64,000 bases of DNA from Harmothoe impar (lineage: Eukaryota; Annelida; Polychaeta; Phyllodocida; Polynoidae): contig OX381707.1 in the NCBI GenBank assembly GCA_947462335.1, positions 65,862,816 through 65,926,815 of the forward strand, in the 5' to 3' direction. Position numbers and translations under genes: made by a program. Below, one piece after another: positions 44,241-55,264 of the stretch. Every line of letters begins with the position of its first letter. Positions within the stretch are counted from its first letter, which is position 1. Below the pieces are notes generated by a model, which saw nothing but the letters and a program-made list of their open reading frames with translations, was not told the DNA's origin and did not search any database.

Positions 44241-45119
44241 TCAATAACAATGCTTTGACATGTTTTTCAAAAACAATAGACCAATTAACAGGCTATCCTC
44301 GGCCAATGTTGGACCAACTATGAAAGGATCTTAGGGCAATCATCATGTAGTATCACTCTCAATATCACTCTCTTATATGCGACCCTTTTATATGTTGTTG
44401 AGATGTAGGTATCTGAGATTTTGTTCAGGATGATGAAGATTTTCCAAAACCATGAATTGAAATATCAGGTAATTGAATCCTAGAAAAGGGAAGGTTTGTT
44501 GAATTTTGTCACTGAACAGAACGTACAGGTTTCATCAACTCTTATTTTGTAAAACAGTATAACTCCAATAATTATTTGAGACGCAATGATAGTAGGAAGA
44601 AGATGAGGATGTGTATGATCATTACAGGAAAGCCTTCAGCTGTAGTGGTACTTTCTTATAAATAGTGAAATACACCTGATTGGCTTTTTGGATCTACAAG
44701 TTCCTTCTCACAATATTTCAATTCAAGGGCTTCCCAATCATTCCCTACGCTTTTTATACGCTGCAGTCCAGCAATGCAAAAATCCTCTTATCAGAGTTAT
44801 ACATCCAGGGATATCAACGTCCTTCCCCGAGTTGTCAGCTACTTGGAGACTGATAGTTCAGTTGGAAAACACCCTTATTAATGTAAATATTGACCTGATG
44901 CTCCTTTAAACATCGGTTTATGGAAACTAGGTTGACACTCACAACTCTCAATTGCCAGTGAGGGGATGGTAAAAGCTGTGCCTTTGTCTTTGTAAATTTA
45001 TTCTGAACAGGCTGTGGACTGATTGAAATGATCGCCTCTCTTCAGACCTACTCTCGCACATCATTCCAAAATTGTCAATTCAGATATCATTTGTATGTCG
45101 CAAATTATCCAAGATTGCC
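44241..45119. other. Non-coding spacer
   Basis: AT-rich sequence with no recognised gene, RNA or transposon end. Confidence 0.35.
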
Positions 45120-45124
45120 AAGAC

Positions 45125-45310
45125 TACACTGTAAAAGTTGGTTGCCATTTTTGTAGGTGTACAGTAGATTTTACTGTAGGCGTACAGTTCATTGTAGGGA
45201 AACAGTAGAATCTACTGTAAATCTATAGTAGATTCTACTGTAAATAGATTCTACAGTAGATTTTTCTGTAGATCTACAGTATATTCTACTGTGTACCTAC
45301 ACTAAATATT
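45125..45310. repeat. Cluster of TACAGTAGA/TCTACTGTA palindromes
   Basis: At least eight words of the kind ACAGTAGATTCTACTGT alternate in both orientations within about 180 bp. The outer parts resemble ACTGTAAAA ends, so this may be a degenerate foldback element, but I could not define clean termini. Confidence 0.45.
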
Positions 45311-45422
45311 TACTGGAAGTTATTAAAGTTGATGAATAGTCATTTTAATTCTTTGATTCAGAAATTTGGAAATGGGAGATTAGAGCGCAAGCATAAGTGA
45401 GATATTTAATTATGCCATAGCC

Positions 45423-46037
45423 TATTTAAGGACCCATCGGCATGTGAACTGCCTGTACATCTCGGGGGGAATCTGTAACATCACCCGCCGCACCCCCGCC
45501 AAACGTGTGATACTCCGAAACTCTTCCCGCAATGTAGTGTCAAAAACCATCGAACTACTGCACCTATTTGTGGAGGGTATCGCCAGACTGCGCCATGATT
45601 GCCCAGGTGTGCAAGTCACCATAGCCCCGATATACGGGGTTGATCTAAGTAAAAAGTGGCAGGGATTTGGGCTACACAGGGATCAGAGCCTGCTAGACAT
45701 GATCATCACAAACATTAACCATGAAATTGTGCAGTTAAATGATTCTAATCATGTCATCACGCCTCGCATTGACCTAGCTATTCTCCCGGATGAAGAGACC
45801 ATGGCGGCCCATGGTCCTTATATTAGGCTCACTGATGGTACACACCCGAACCTCACAGCGCGTATACAGGTTGGGAATGAGCTTGGACGGATCATGGTAC
45901 TAAATACCCATCGCCCCCTCGTCCCCCCACACACCGTCAGGAGGCCCACATGGACTCAGCAGCAGGTATATACCAAAAATGATCTATCACTCCTACAGTC
46001 AGTATTGCTTCACTCACCGATGGGTACCCATTTGTAA
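45423..46037 (+). pseudogene. Fragment of a transposon-associated protein with an SGNH-hydrolase-like end
   Basis: About 200 residues are open with no ATG near the start; the frame runs upstream to at least 45,390. The C-terminal half contains LTDGTHPN, like the Asp-x-x-His block V of SGNH/GDSL esterases, and a PIYGVD segment before it. The N-terminal GDS block carrying the nucleophile is not visible, so the piece looks 5'-truncated. SGNH modules of this sort occur in some LINE ORF1 proteins and tyrosine-recombinase retroelements. It is on the same strand as the LINE downstream but 1.7 kb of stop-filled sequence separates them, so common origin is uncertain. Confidence 0.5.
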
Positions 46038-47743
46038 CCAATAACTTACCTCTGTGATCCAGTTTAAACTTTGACCTAATATGACACTAGCCACTTGAAT
46101 TAACAGTTACATGCCATCTGCTATAGACACCTCCTTTCTTTTCACTGTCCTTAAATGGACCCTGCTTTTTCACCAGGACCGATAGCAGCCCCGCTGATGG
46201 CACCACCGAGGTAACACCCCAGCTGACACCTCCTGGACCTCAGGACCGTTGCTAGGCTACCCCAGCGCCCGCTGATGTCGAGACGACCCAATCCATTCTT
46301 AAAGGTCAACCTAAAAACTCACCATCAACCACCAACTGGTGATCGATCCATGAACTCAGGTAGGGTCATACCATTACTATCTTTGAATGAACCCACAGAG
46401 GTGTGAAGACGGCACCAAACCTGATGAACAGTCACGGAGCATTTCCAATGCATCCTAGCGCATTGTAAAAATGCACTATTCCTGTTATAATTAAAATTTA
46501 TTAACATTTTGTCTGCGGCCTGATTTATAATTCAGACCACTGGTCTCTAAGATGAACACTCTTATGACACCAGTCTGAACACCACTTGATGAGTGACACA
46601 TGACTGTGTCTACAGACATAGGCTACCATTTGCCATGGCCTCATATGCACTGAGACCGCATCTCATTGATATAACTGGTCTTTGACCGCTGGCCTTATTA
46701 TACAGGCCAATGTACCAACAACATGTTCTGTTTATATACTAACCCTGCTATGTTATATGTTGTTCTAACTCTCTGTTGAGGAAGCGTTATTTATCTCTCA
46801 GGCTAATTGATTAATTGCTAGGCATAGATGTGATAGGAACAGCTCAATGCTGAGATATTCTGATGTGGCTTGTTTGAGTTATGACCCTACACAAGTAAAA
46901 CTAAATTATACAACACCTTAGGGTCAACCATATTGGGTGTATAACTTGCATTTCTAGTGCTAATAAGGGGCGCATGCATATATATTGGAAGCGCTTCACA
47001 AAATAAGAGCAGTTATATGGCCCCAACCACATGACTCTGGAGCCTCGCGCTACTACATATATTATTGTATACCGGGTACATACGCACCCATAACGGCAGC
47101 GATCGATACTCTACCGCGCAGGCATCTATCAGCATGATACTGACACTGCCGTCTACATCATAACTACTAACCTGCTATTGTTATTACTAATCCCACTTAT
47201 TATACTATGTATCATGTACAGCACCGGGGAGCCGATTGTTCACACAACATAAATTACTGTTTTTCTATTGTTCACATTATGAACTCATTCCTATTGAACA
47301 CCTACAGGGCTCCCTGTCACGATAGGGTTTCAACTCCATGAATGTGTATTCTATGCCATTATCGATGCGACCAATAAAACCTACCATAGGTATGATTGCG
47401 CCGACTGTAAGCGATATGTTATCACTACACATTAAGAGATATGATATCACTGCACATTACTGACACAGATCACGCGCTCATGCCCACCACCTCCACTAAC
47501 CAACGCCATTAATGCTGAAACAACACAAAAATCTCGTCTCTATGTCTCACAGGGGTTGCGGAGCCCCCCCCCACTTCTCTGGATTGACTACAACTCCATT
47601 AGCCCTCTATTAGAGTTCTGATCCAGTTAGAGTCTAGCTCACTCGATCACCACTCTGGTTACGTCTCCAGTACTACAACTCGAGACAAAACCGCCAAACC
47701 CCCCCCCCCAGCCCCACCTACTAACAATTCATCTCTACTCACA
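46038..47743 (+). other. Non-coding stretch upstream of the LINE ORF
   Basis: It is less AT-rich than the host DNA around it, with C-tracts near 47,565 and 47,700, and stops in all frames. It may be the LINE 5' untranslated region or the decayed remainder of an ORF1. The 5' end of the LINE could not be located. Confidence 0.4.
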
Positions 47744-50617
47744 ATGAATCATATACAGCGCCGCCTCGACCTGGTAAACTCACAAGCGTTACTTAATAGC
47801 ATGAAAGGGATTACCATAGCAGCATGTAACGCCCGTAGCACAAACCGGCGCACAATGATTGACATTAAGCTCAGTCTCAGCTGCGACATCCTATGCGTAT
47901 GTGAGACCTGGTTGAATGACACGAGCGATAATGCATTAATCCACTGGCCCGGCAAAACCATATACCGACTTGACCGAGACACTAACAATGGTGGTGGCCT
48001 CATGATCTACCTAACTAATACAATTAGCCCATTTAGCAGAACCAACCATGCCCTACAGCTAATGTTGCCTGACATTGAGATTCAAGCAATACAAATAGAG
48101 GAACCAAAACACAAACCGTTACTAATATTGAACATATACCGTCCGCCCCAGGGGGATGTGGTTGTGTTTGACACCAAACTCTGTGACACGCTAAAACTAG
48201 TCGATCGAGTCAAATATGAAGTTTGGCTTGTAGGAGACTTAAATATAAACACCAGAGACAGAAATAGCACTGGATCTATTAATTTGTTTGACATGTGTCG
48301 AGAGTTTAGTCTCAAACGCTACATCGAGGACATAACCCGCCCTAATGAAAACGATAACGGAGGCACGTGCCTGGACCACATTATCACCAATTGCGAAATT
48401 GTAAGCCACTCGGGGGTCCTAAATTGCATGATAGCCGATCATTACAGTATTTATGCCTGCAGGAAAAAGGACCGGGAGAAACGCTGCTGTTTGTCCTTCA
48501 CTGGCCGCTCTTACAGGCATTATGACTCGGCGCACCTCCAGAGAGAGATTACAAATCTTGACCTCACCTCCTTTTACGCTTCCCGCGACCCTGATGAACA
48601 ATGGTTGATCATATACGAGTTCCTCATAGCTTATCTTGACCAACATTGTCCCATTAAGACCATTATCATTAAGAAAAAATCAGAACCGTGGGTTGGCCCG
48701 GAAACCATTGAAATGCTCAATGAACGCCAGGAGTTAATAGCTGAAAACCGCACTACTAACAACAGAGATACCCTGAAGGCCATTAGGCGCCTCAGAAACC
48801 GCACACAGCGTCAGCTAGAAAATGCACAGAATGATTACATCATACTGAGCATTGAGAATGCTAGGGGAGACCCGTATAAATTCTGGCGTGCAGTTAGTGC
48901 CTTAGTGAATCCCGTCACTAAGAACCTAACCATACAATTGGTTAATGACCTCACTGGGGAAATCATTCCCAAGGAGCAGACCGCTGCCTTCATAAATGAT
49001 TACTTTGCAAATATTGGCCAAGACCTGTTTTCCAAATTACCACCGAGTGGCATCCTAATCCCTGACCCTGATGTGAGTGAAGACGAGCCTCCAATAGACA
49101 TCGAAGAAATTGTCTGTGAGGATGACGTAAGGATACTGATCTCTAAGATTAATATCGACAAGTCATGTGGCATGAATGGCATCAACAGCCGAGTTATCAA
49201 GGACGCTCTATCCTGTATAGTGCCCGCCGTCACCGTCATGTTCAAAACGTCAATCCAAACTGGTGTTTTCCCAGCCTCATGGTCGAAAGGCTTACTAATC
49301 CCTATCCCTAAAAAGGGAAACCTCACTAACATCAAAAACTGGCGCCCAATAACCCTTTTGCCCTTGCCCGGCAAGCTCCTGGAGAAGTTAGTGCATACAG
49401 TGTTATCAAAACACCTTGAAGACAATAACATTCTAAACAAACACCAGTACGGGTTCAGACCCGGTCGAGGGACTGCGGACGCTGTGTTTGCTGTCGTTGA
49501 AGATTTATTTGTTGCCCGGGATGATGGCAAAGTGACAGCCGCCTGCTTCGTGGACTTTTGCAAAGCGTTCGATAGTGTCCACCACCCAACCCTAATACAG
49601 AAAATTCACAGGCTAAATATACACGGTGCGCTAAAGAAATGGCTGAGTGACTACCTGGGCCACCGCTCACACGAAACGTTGTGCAACGGCGGCCGCTCGC
49701 CCTCCTCGCCAGTACACTTCGGAGTACCCCAGGGGTCCATTTTGGGCCCGCTTCTATTTGTCTTATATATAAATGACCTTCCTGACACTATCAGAAATTG
49801 CAAATATGCAATGTATGCAGATGACTTAATGCTGTATACCTCGCATAGCGACCCACAGGAGGCAGCGCGGCTGCTACAGGAAGACCTGATTTCCGTCGGC
49901 AACTGGTGCCACCATAACTACATGACAATAAATACTTCTAAAAGTATGGTCATGTACTTTGGTTCCGCCTGCAGGATTGACAGACTGGCTCCGCCAGCCC
50001 TTACCCTATGTGGACAGGTTCTCCCAAATTGCAAAACATACTCCTATTTAGGCATAGAATTAGACAGTAAACTGACAATTAAACCCCACCTCACAAAAGT
50101 AAAAAAGAATTTCGGAAACAAAAACATCAAATTAACCCGCCTTCGTAAGAGCATGACACAATCCGTCAGCCTGCGTCTGTATAAAGTAATGATATCCCCT
50201 TCAGTAGAATACTGCTCTTTCTACATCGGTAGTGTGACAAAAGATGAGTTAGGCAAACTGCAACGTATGCAAAACCAGGCCTTGAGAACCTGTCTACAGG
50301 CCCGCGTCAGGGACATAAGCATTGCTGATTTACATAAGGAATGTGGAGTTGAAACCCTATCCGCTCGAAGGAGCAAACAGCTACTATGTATCATGTGGAA
50401 AAAATATAAGAAAGGTGATGCTTTATTTCAAGCCAATGTGCGCACTAGGGGCGACCTAAAGGTTAGGTTTGCCAAAAGGCGTGCTAAATCAGCTTTTTAT
50501 GAAAGATCGCCCTATTACCGAGCTGTGTCTATCTGGGACAAACTACCCCAGGAAACTCAAAAACTGCCCACCTACAATAGATTTAAAGCAGCCATATCTA
50601 AACTAAAGATAGAATGA
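47744..50617 (+). CDS. LINE ORF2: APE endonuclease and reverse transcriptase
   Basis: 957 residues, intact. The N-terminal ~240 residues are an apurinic-type endonuclease: CETW with the catalytic Glu54, GDLNIN with the Asp, and a final DH. The RT domain spans ~500-790: WRPI, the YGFRPGRGT block, DFCKAFDSV with the first catalytic Asp, GVPQGSILGPLLF, and YADD at 691-694. The C-terminal part is basic and lacks a clear RNase H. Domain order and motifs place it in the CR1/L2/Jockey group of non-LTR retrotransposons, which nick the target and copy their RNA in place. An unbroken frame of this length suggests recent activity of the family. I see no ORF1 directly upstream. Confidence 0.93.
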   Translation: MNHIQRRLDLVNSQALLNSMKGITIAACNARSTNRRTMIDIKLSLSCDILCVCETWLNDTSDNALIHWPGKTIYRLDRDTNNGGGLMIYLTNTISPFSRTNHALQLMLPDIEIQAIQIEEPKHKPLLILNIYRPPQGDVVVFDTKLCDTLKLVDRVKYEVWLVGDLNINTRDRNSTGSINLFDMCREFSLKRYIEDITRPNENDNGGTCLDHIITNCEIVSHSGVLNCMIADHYSIYACRKKDREKRCCLSFTGRSYRHYDSAHLQREITNLDLTSFYASRDPDEQWLIIYEFLIAYLDQHCPIKTIIIKKKSEPWVGPETIEMLNERQELIAENRTTNNRDTLKAIRRLRNRTQRQLENAQNDYIILSIENARGDPYKFWRAVSALVNPVTKNLTIQLVNDLTGEIIPKEQTAAFINDYFANIGQDLFSKLPPSGILIPDPDVSEDEPPIDIEEIVCEDDVRILISKINIDKSCGMNGINSRVIKDALSCIVPAVTVMFKTSIQTGVFPASWSKGLLIPIPKKGNLTNIKNWRPITLLPLPGKLLEKLVHTVLSKHLEDNNILNKHQYGFRPGRGTADAVFAVVEDLFVARDDGKVTAACFVDFCKAFDSVHHPTLIQKIHRLNIHGALKKWLSDYLGHRSHETLCNGGRSPSSPVHFGVPQGSILGPLLFVLYINDLPDTIRNCKYAMYADDLMLYTSHSDPQEAARLLQEDLISVGNWCHHNYMTINTSKSMVMYFGSACRIDRLAPPALTLCGQVLPNCKTYSYLGIELDSKLTIKPHLTKVKKNFGNKNIKLTRLRKSMTQSVSLRLYKVMISPSVEYCSFYIGSVTKDELGKLQRMQNQALRTCLQARVRDISIADLHKECGVETLSARRSKQLLCIMWKKYKKGDALFQANVRTRGDLKVRFAKRRAKSAFYERSPYYRAVSIWDKLPQETQKLPTYNRFKAAISKLKIE

Positions 50618-50915
50618 CGCACCACTAATCAACCTGACACATCATACATTGACTATATCACTATATAAAATCTCATCTCTGCATATGATATCTTATCTCT
50701 CTCTCGTATACTCGCAATTAGTGTAACCACCGGAACTCAACTAGAAAACCAATTTAATCCAGTTTAATCTATTGTACTTTCTCGTAATCAAGTCAACTCA
50801 TCTCATTCAGCATATTCATGTAATACTTTTCGACGCCAATAGCACCCCACACGAACGAGGATTGTACTCTGTGCGGTGCGCGGAAGACCGTCCCGTAGGG
50901 ACGAATGCGCATCTG

Positions 50916-50939
50916 AATAAAATAATAATAATAATAATA
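50916..50939 (+). repeat. ATA-repeat tail of the LINE
   Basis: AATAAAATAATAATA continues as ATA repeats and marks the 3' end of the element. The sequence after it returns to host-like AT-rich DNA. Confidence 0.8.
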
Positions 50940-53900
50940 GTTAGGCGTATTGATAAATTCACTTATCTCTCGGACTAATTACCGTATCAAACAAAAGATG
51001 ATTTTATTCTAGTAAAGCTATTTCTTGGATTTGAGCTGGATGTGATGGGATTTGAAAGGACTCTCTAGTATTTGCCATTTCAGAGTTTCTAAGGGAATGA
51101 GTCTCACTAGAGCATCTAAATAGCCGGTATCATTGAACCGGTTTGGAAATATTATAGCTTTAACTTTAATATCAATTTATCAATCTGTATTAGGCTACAG
51201 ACATAGAATGTGGGGAGAATGAAGGATTGGTATAAAGCAGGTTCCATAGGATTGCAGTGGTAGATGACCTAAACCCTTTAACTCTGTTCACTTATGGAGG
51301 AGTTTAGTGTCAAACACTGCAGAGTACCTCATGTACACAGCTAACAGAAGTAAATTGGACATAATGGATAATGTTTAATGGGTGTGGGTTCATCACCAGA
51401 TGGTCCAAAGACCTATAATGTAGGTGAATTTCAATAGACCTGCCCCAAACACATGATAACGGGGATACTATTCATGATCTTTAAACTAGTTAAATGAGCA
51501 CCGATGACGTCTGTGGGAAGCTACACAGTTCTGATAAACGTGATGTAGAAGGTTATTTTTAGCAGAACTGTGCAATGTATTTGATAAAGTCCTCACATAA
51601 ACAATGGTACATACATTTAATTACATGATAATTTATAATGTCTCTGGAGATGGGGAGTATGGAGCACACATACTGCCGCGCTATGGCCCATGAAAGGCCC
51701 CCTTACAAATTATCTGTCTGTGACGATCACACAACTACAGTAGCACAGCATCATAATTCTACCCATGGTCACCTGAATGCTATCGCCGCAGGTGGCAGTG
51801 GACACCCTGCCATCCAACTCATGCAGGAGAAATGCATGGTCACGTGTCACTACACAGGGGACCAATGGTAACGGCCATACTTCTAGCTGTTAGCAGAGTG
51901 ATGGACATTATGAATGCTATGGCGCATTGTTGTTCTCATGGTGGAAGTTGAGACAGAGTGGCATCTAAGACGAGATTCTGTCTGAAATGTCATATAATGT
52001 CTTTCAGACCATCTCCCCATTGCTGCCTTTGTACGGATAATGATCAGTATGGGTGTAAGAATACTGGAAACATTGATTAAGGAGTGGTCATTTTCTGAAC
52101 AACAGGGGCGGGTTGGTGGATTTAGGGGGTGGCCAAAAGAATTTGGACCCCTTGAGGGGGGGGGGACCAAAAGGATTTTTACCCCTCTTGAAGGGGGGAC
52201 CAGAAATATTTCACCCACTTAAGCAAAAAAGCCAGCACGTTACTTTAAACCTGTCAGAAAAATGTTGTAATAATGACCACTCCATTAGGTGAACTACGAG
52301 TTTTCCCATAGTTGAAAGAGCTTTACTGAATTTATAAGACTGGTATAGATAGTCCTCCTTCAAAAATTCCACTTTTATAAGCACATATTTTACCTAGCAT
52401 AGATTTCTTGATAATTATTGTAACAATGATACTCAAATTTTGAAGCTTATACACTTATTGGATTATGGAAAGGAAAACAGGGTTGGTTGATATCTGCTGT
52501 GCAGAGACTATGCTACCCGTTCACACATATATATAGTGAGAGCTGACAGGACATTAAGACATTGCCAAACTGCCAAACTAACCACTGCAGCTATTGCACA
52601 TCGATCCTGTATGAACTTTTAATAAGAGGAAGTCTATATTGTTAAATCTTTTTGAGAGTTTTATTGGAATTCCATGGAGCCAAATTCCCATCCCATGTCA
52701 TTCTCAACGTTATTTACTTTGGCTGATTGGGATAAGATGTGAGAGAAAGCATGTGGTATGGAAAGAGGAGCTAATGGAGCAGAGGGTCTTGGAAATGAGA
52801 TAACATGAGGGAGAGGTGGATAATGGTAGATTTTGTGAAAAATCTACAATTTTTGTTGAGGGGTTGCAGGAGGAGGTGAAGGTAAATGGAATTAGTGGCA
52901 TGTTAAGGGAGGGTTAATGGGGAGGAGGAAGAAGGAGAAGCCAAGAGGAGGGCTGGATTGGGTGAAGGAACAGGGAAGGGCTTGGTGAGACAAAGTTGGC
53001 TGGATGAGAAGAAGGGATATACTGATAGCATTTCCCATGTGGATGCACTATCAATGTCATATAGACTCTATGATGGAGAGGTAGAAAGGTAACACTGCCC
53101 TTCCCTGACCTATAGATAATTATAATGGTATCCTGTTACTACTGCCTTCACCAGTCATCCATATTGCATATAGTGTACAAAGGTTTATCATTACTATTAG
53201 GGTGCCTCTACATGGGTTATCTCCCATGTATTACCCTTATCCTAATATGAATCCGATAGCAACAAGAAATGTATGAGGGTGCAGCTCTGGGTTGCTAATG
53301 CACGGCCTGAAGGGTTGTCATTTCATATTATATTGCACTTGATTCACTAATATTCAGCACATTATAAAGGCCATTGATATCCCAGTGTTTGTTTTTTGAA
53401 CCTTTTCAAAAATCCAACCAGAATTGACTTTGAACTGTCAACCATTTGGATTTTAAAATTAAATCGATTGAAGCTCGGCTCTGAAGGAATTGCTATAGCT
53501 AAGATGGCTAAGTATTCTCATAGTATTTGAAGACAATATATTAGTAATTCATCTATTCCCATCAGTTCTCCTTTTCAAATTCTCTTGATTTGTGGTGAGT
53601 TTTTCCATGGGAGCCTAGGGTAGTTCTGTTATGTTCAATCTACCAGCCCACCAGCACCAAAACTTCTACTATATTGCCCAAGCTGCAACCCTAAACCTTA
53701 GCATCAGTGCCAGATAGTAATGCAGTGTCATGCAGAGTCTACTGTTTACTAGTCTATATCTCAGTGAGTGTCACTGACTGCTATCTACTGATCAATGTGG
53801 TCCCAGTCTAAGGGAAGACAAGCAGAACTGATGTATGACTGGTTTCCATTAGATTATCCGCTGGTCCCTGCCTGATGTGGTCACCAAGCCGGGAGTGTTT

Positions 53901-54120
53901 CCCCATGTTGTGTCACCCCAGGGGGCATCAGCCACATCAGGAAAATACTGCAGGGGTAATTCTTCCTTGAAAGGGAGGGGGTAAAAGGGTGGGGGTGAGA
54001 ATGGAAGCTATAACAGATAAGAGGGGGTTATTGTGAATGAGACAGAGAGGGAGAGAAAAGGGGATTCCGAAGAGGGAGTATTAGTAGTATAGTATGTATC
54101 GGAACGGGACTATAGTTAAC
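50940..54120. other. Non-coding region between LINE and Polinton
   Basis: No gene recognised. A G-rich patch at about 52,135-52,205 has two copies of CCCCTTGAGGGGGG-like foldback words. A purine-rich stretch runs through about 52,900-53,000 and 53,960-54,080. Confidence 0.4.
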
Positions 54121-54145
54121 TACTGTTTATTACTCAATCGACATG

Positions 54146-54475
54146 CAGCCAATCAGAGGCCTCCATTTGGTCACGTGACCCGTTGCCATGGTAACGTGAC
54201 CTACTTAGGGCTCTCAGCCAATCAGAAGCCAGCATTCTGGGTGACCTACTGACCTACTTAGAAGCTCTCAGCCAATCAGAGGCCGGCATTCTGGTAACCA
54301 TGGTAACGTGACCTACTTACGTCACGTGACCTACTTAGGCTCAGCCAATCAGAAGCCGGCATTCTGGTAACTAGGGTAACGTGACCTACTTAGGGTTTGT
54401 TTGTAAACAACACCACGTGGCTCTCTTGTTTGTAAACAACACCACGTGACACGTGACTGTTTGTAAACAAACAAA
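54146..54475. promoter_or_regulatory. Repeat array of CCAAT, X-box, E-box and forkhead-like words at the Polinton edge
   Basis: CAGCCAATCAGA (CCAAT box) occurs four times in one orientation at 54,146, 54,215, 54,269 and 54,342. GGTAACGTGACCTACTTA occurs three times, plus partial copies. RFX-type X-boxes are at 54,182-54,195 (GTTGCCATGGTAAC) and 54,293-54,307. TTTGTAAACAACACCACGTG occurs twice, and TTTGTAAACA once more, joining a forkhead-like and an E-box word. It could be the subterminal part of the left inverted repeat of the Polinton or a host enhancer at its edge; the partner repeat is not in the window. Confidence 0.55.
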
Positions 54476-54543
54476 CAAAAAAAAAGTTATGTAACTTATA
54501 TATAGAAATAAAAACACAACAAGATAATTTCTTTTCTTTTCAT

Positions 54544-54549
54544 TTTATT
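54544..54549 (-). terminator. Polyadenylation signal of the Polinton gene train
   Basis: TTTATT on the + strand (AATAAA on the coding strand) lies about 37 bases after the stop of the last minus-strand ORF (54,586). Confidence 0.55.
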
Positions 54550-54585
54550 CTTTCTTTTCATTTCAATCAGAAAAAACACACAAGT

Positions 54586-54885
54586 TTATGCTTTTTTAGC
54601 TTGCTTCTTCGATTTGCAGCAACTCAACAGGCCGCAAAGTCTCACGCCGCCGTCACTCGCACCACCACACCCCGGACGACTTCTCTCCAATAGACATTGC
54701 ACGACTTTGGATAAATCCAACACCATTTCGGCAAGGCAGAGAATCTTTGCCTCCATGAAACGGCCGCCATCGCAACAACCCGTCACAACAGCATCATCGA
54801 TAGCTTCTGACTCACGGCCCGGTCGCTCAGCTTTGGGATTTTGCTCATGCGCATGACGCACTTCTTGGGGTTTCTTGTTCGACAT
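54586..54885 (-). CDS. Small hypothetical Polinton protein, 99 aa
   Basis: No family recognised. The start overlaps the 3' end of the protease gene by about 100 bp in another frame. The protein has an acidic/polar N-terminal third, a helical middle (residues ~43-68, possible amphipathic helix), then a Gly/Cys segment and a tail with a CC pair followed by alternating Lys, which could serve lipid anchoring or nucleic-acid contact (inference). Dense packing with the protease and the following polyadenylation signal favour a real gene; length and the overlap argue for caution. Confidence 0.5.
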   Translation of the reverse strand: MSNKKPQEVRHAHEQNPKAERPGRESEAIDDAVVTGCCDGGRFMEAKILCLAEMVLDLSKVVQCLLERSRPGCGGASDGGVRLCGLLSCCKSKKQAKKA

Positions 54886-55235
54886 GCTTCAATTAAGAAA
54901 TGAACGCAATGAGGTCCACAGGTGTCAGCAGAAGTGTCTTGTAGTTGAATGCGGTTTCTTTGCCACTTGAACGGAGCAGAGCGTTCCACGAAAGACAAGA
55001 ACTCCACACTCAGCGGCGGTAAGCCGAAGGAATCAAAGTAGTACACTTCACCCGTGCTCGACACGTAAAACGCCACCCAATGCTGACCTGGTAAATGTTG
55101 CGGATCTGTGTTGCTCACGAAACAAGTGTCTTTGATAGGGTGCTTCGGAATAGTGTCACAAGAGAAAACGCCCAGGAAACGATGTTTTGTGTGAACGTTT
55201 TCCTTCAACACTCTGCTTATTTCAAGTGTGTTCAT
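54783..55235 (-). CDS. Adenain-type cysteine protease (Polinton PRO)
   Basis: 150 residues from the ATG at 55,235; the frame is open upstream to 55,424 over the capsid gene end, but this start leaves 29 bases after the capsid stop and begins a typical protease N-terminus. Catalytic residues by alignment to adenovirus protease logic: His52 (in QHWVAF), Asp68 (YYFDSFG), Gln99 and Cys106 (TCGPHC), with the 7-residue Gln-Cys spacing of adenain and not the 6 of Ulp1. Such enzymes mature the capsid proteins of adenoviruses and, by inference, of Polinton virions. It is shorter than adenain (about 200 residues). It follows the major capsid gene directly. Confidence 0.93.
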   Translation of the reverse strand: MNTLEISRVLKENVHTKHRFLGVFSCDTIPKHPIKDTCFVSNTDPQHLPGQHWVAFYVSSTGEVYYFDSFGLPPLSVEFLSFVERSAPFKWQRNRIQLQDTSADTCGPHCVHFLIEACRTRNPKKCVMRMSKIPKLSDRAVSQKLSMMLL

Positions 55236-55264
55236 ACGATACGCCAAGTACCGCCGTCTTGTCT

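Larger units (their letters stand above)
47500..50939 (+). mobile_element. APE-type LINE (CR1/L2/Jockey group), 5' limit uncertain
   Basis: It comprises ORF2, a 300-bp 3' UTR with a short hairpin (GTCCCGTAGGGAC near 50,889) and a terminal simple repeat AATA(ATA)n ending at 50,939. A structured 3' UTR followed by a short-repeat tail in place of poly(A) is the style of L2/CR1-like elements. The 5' limit given is a placeholder. Confidence 0.8.
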
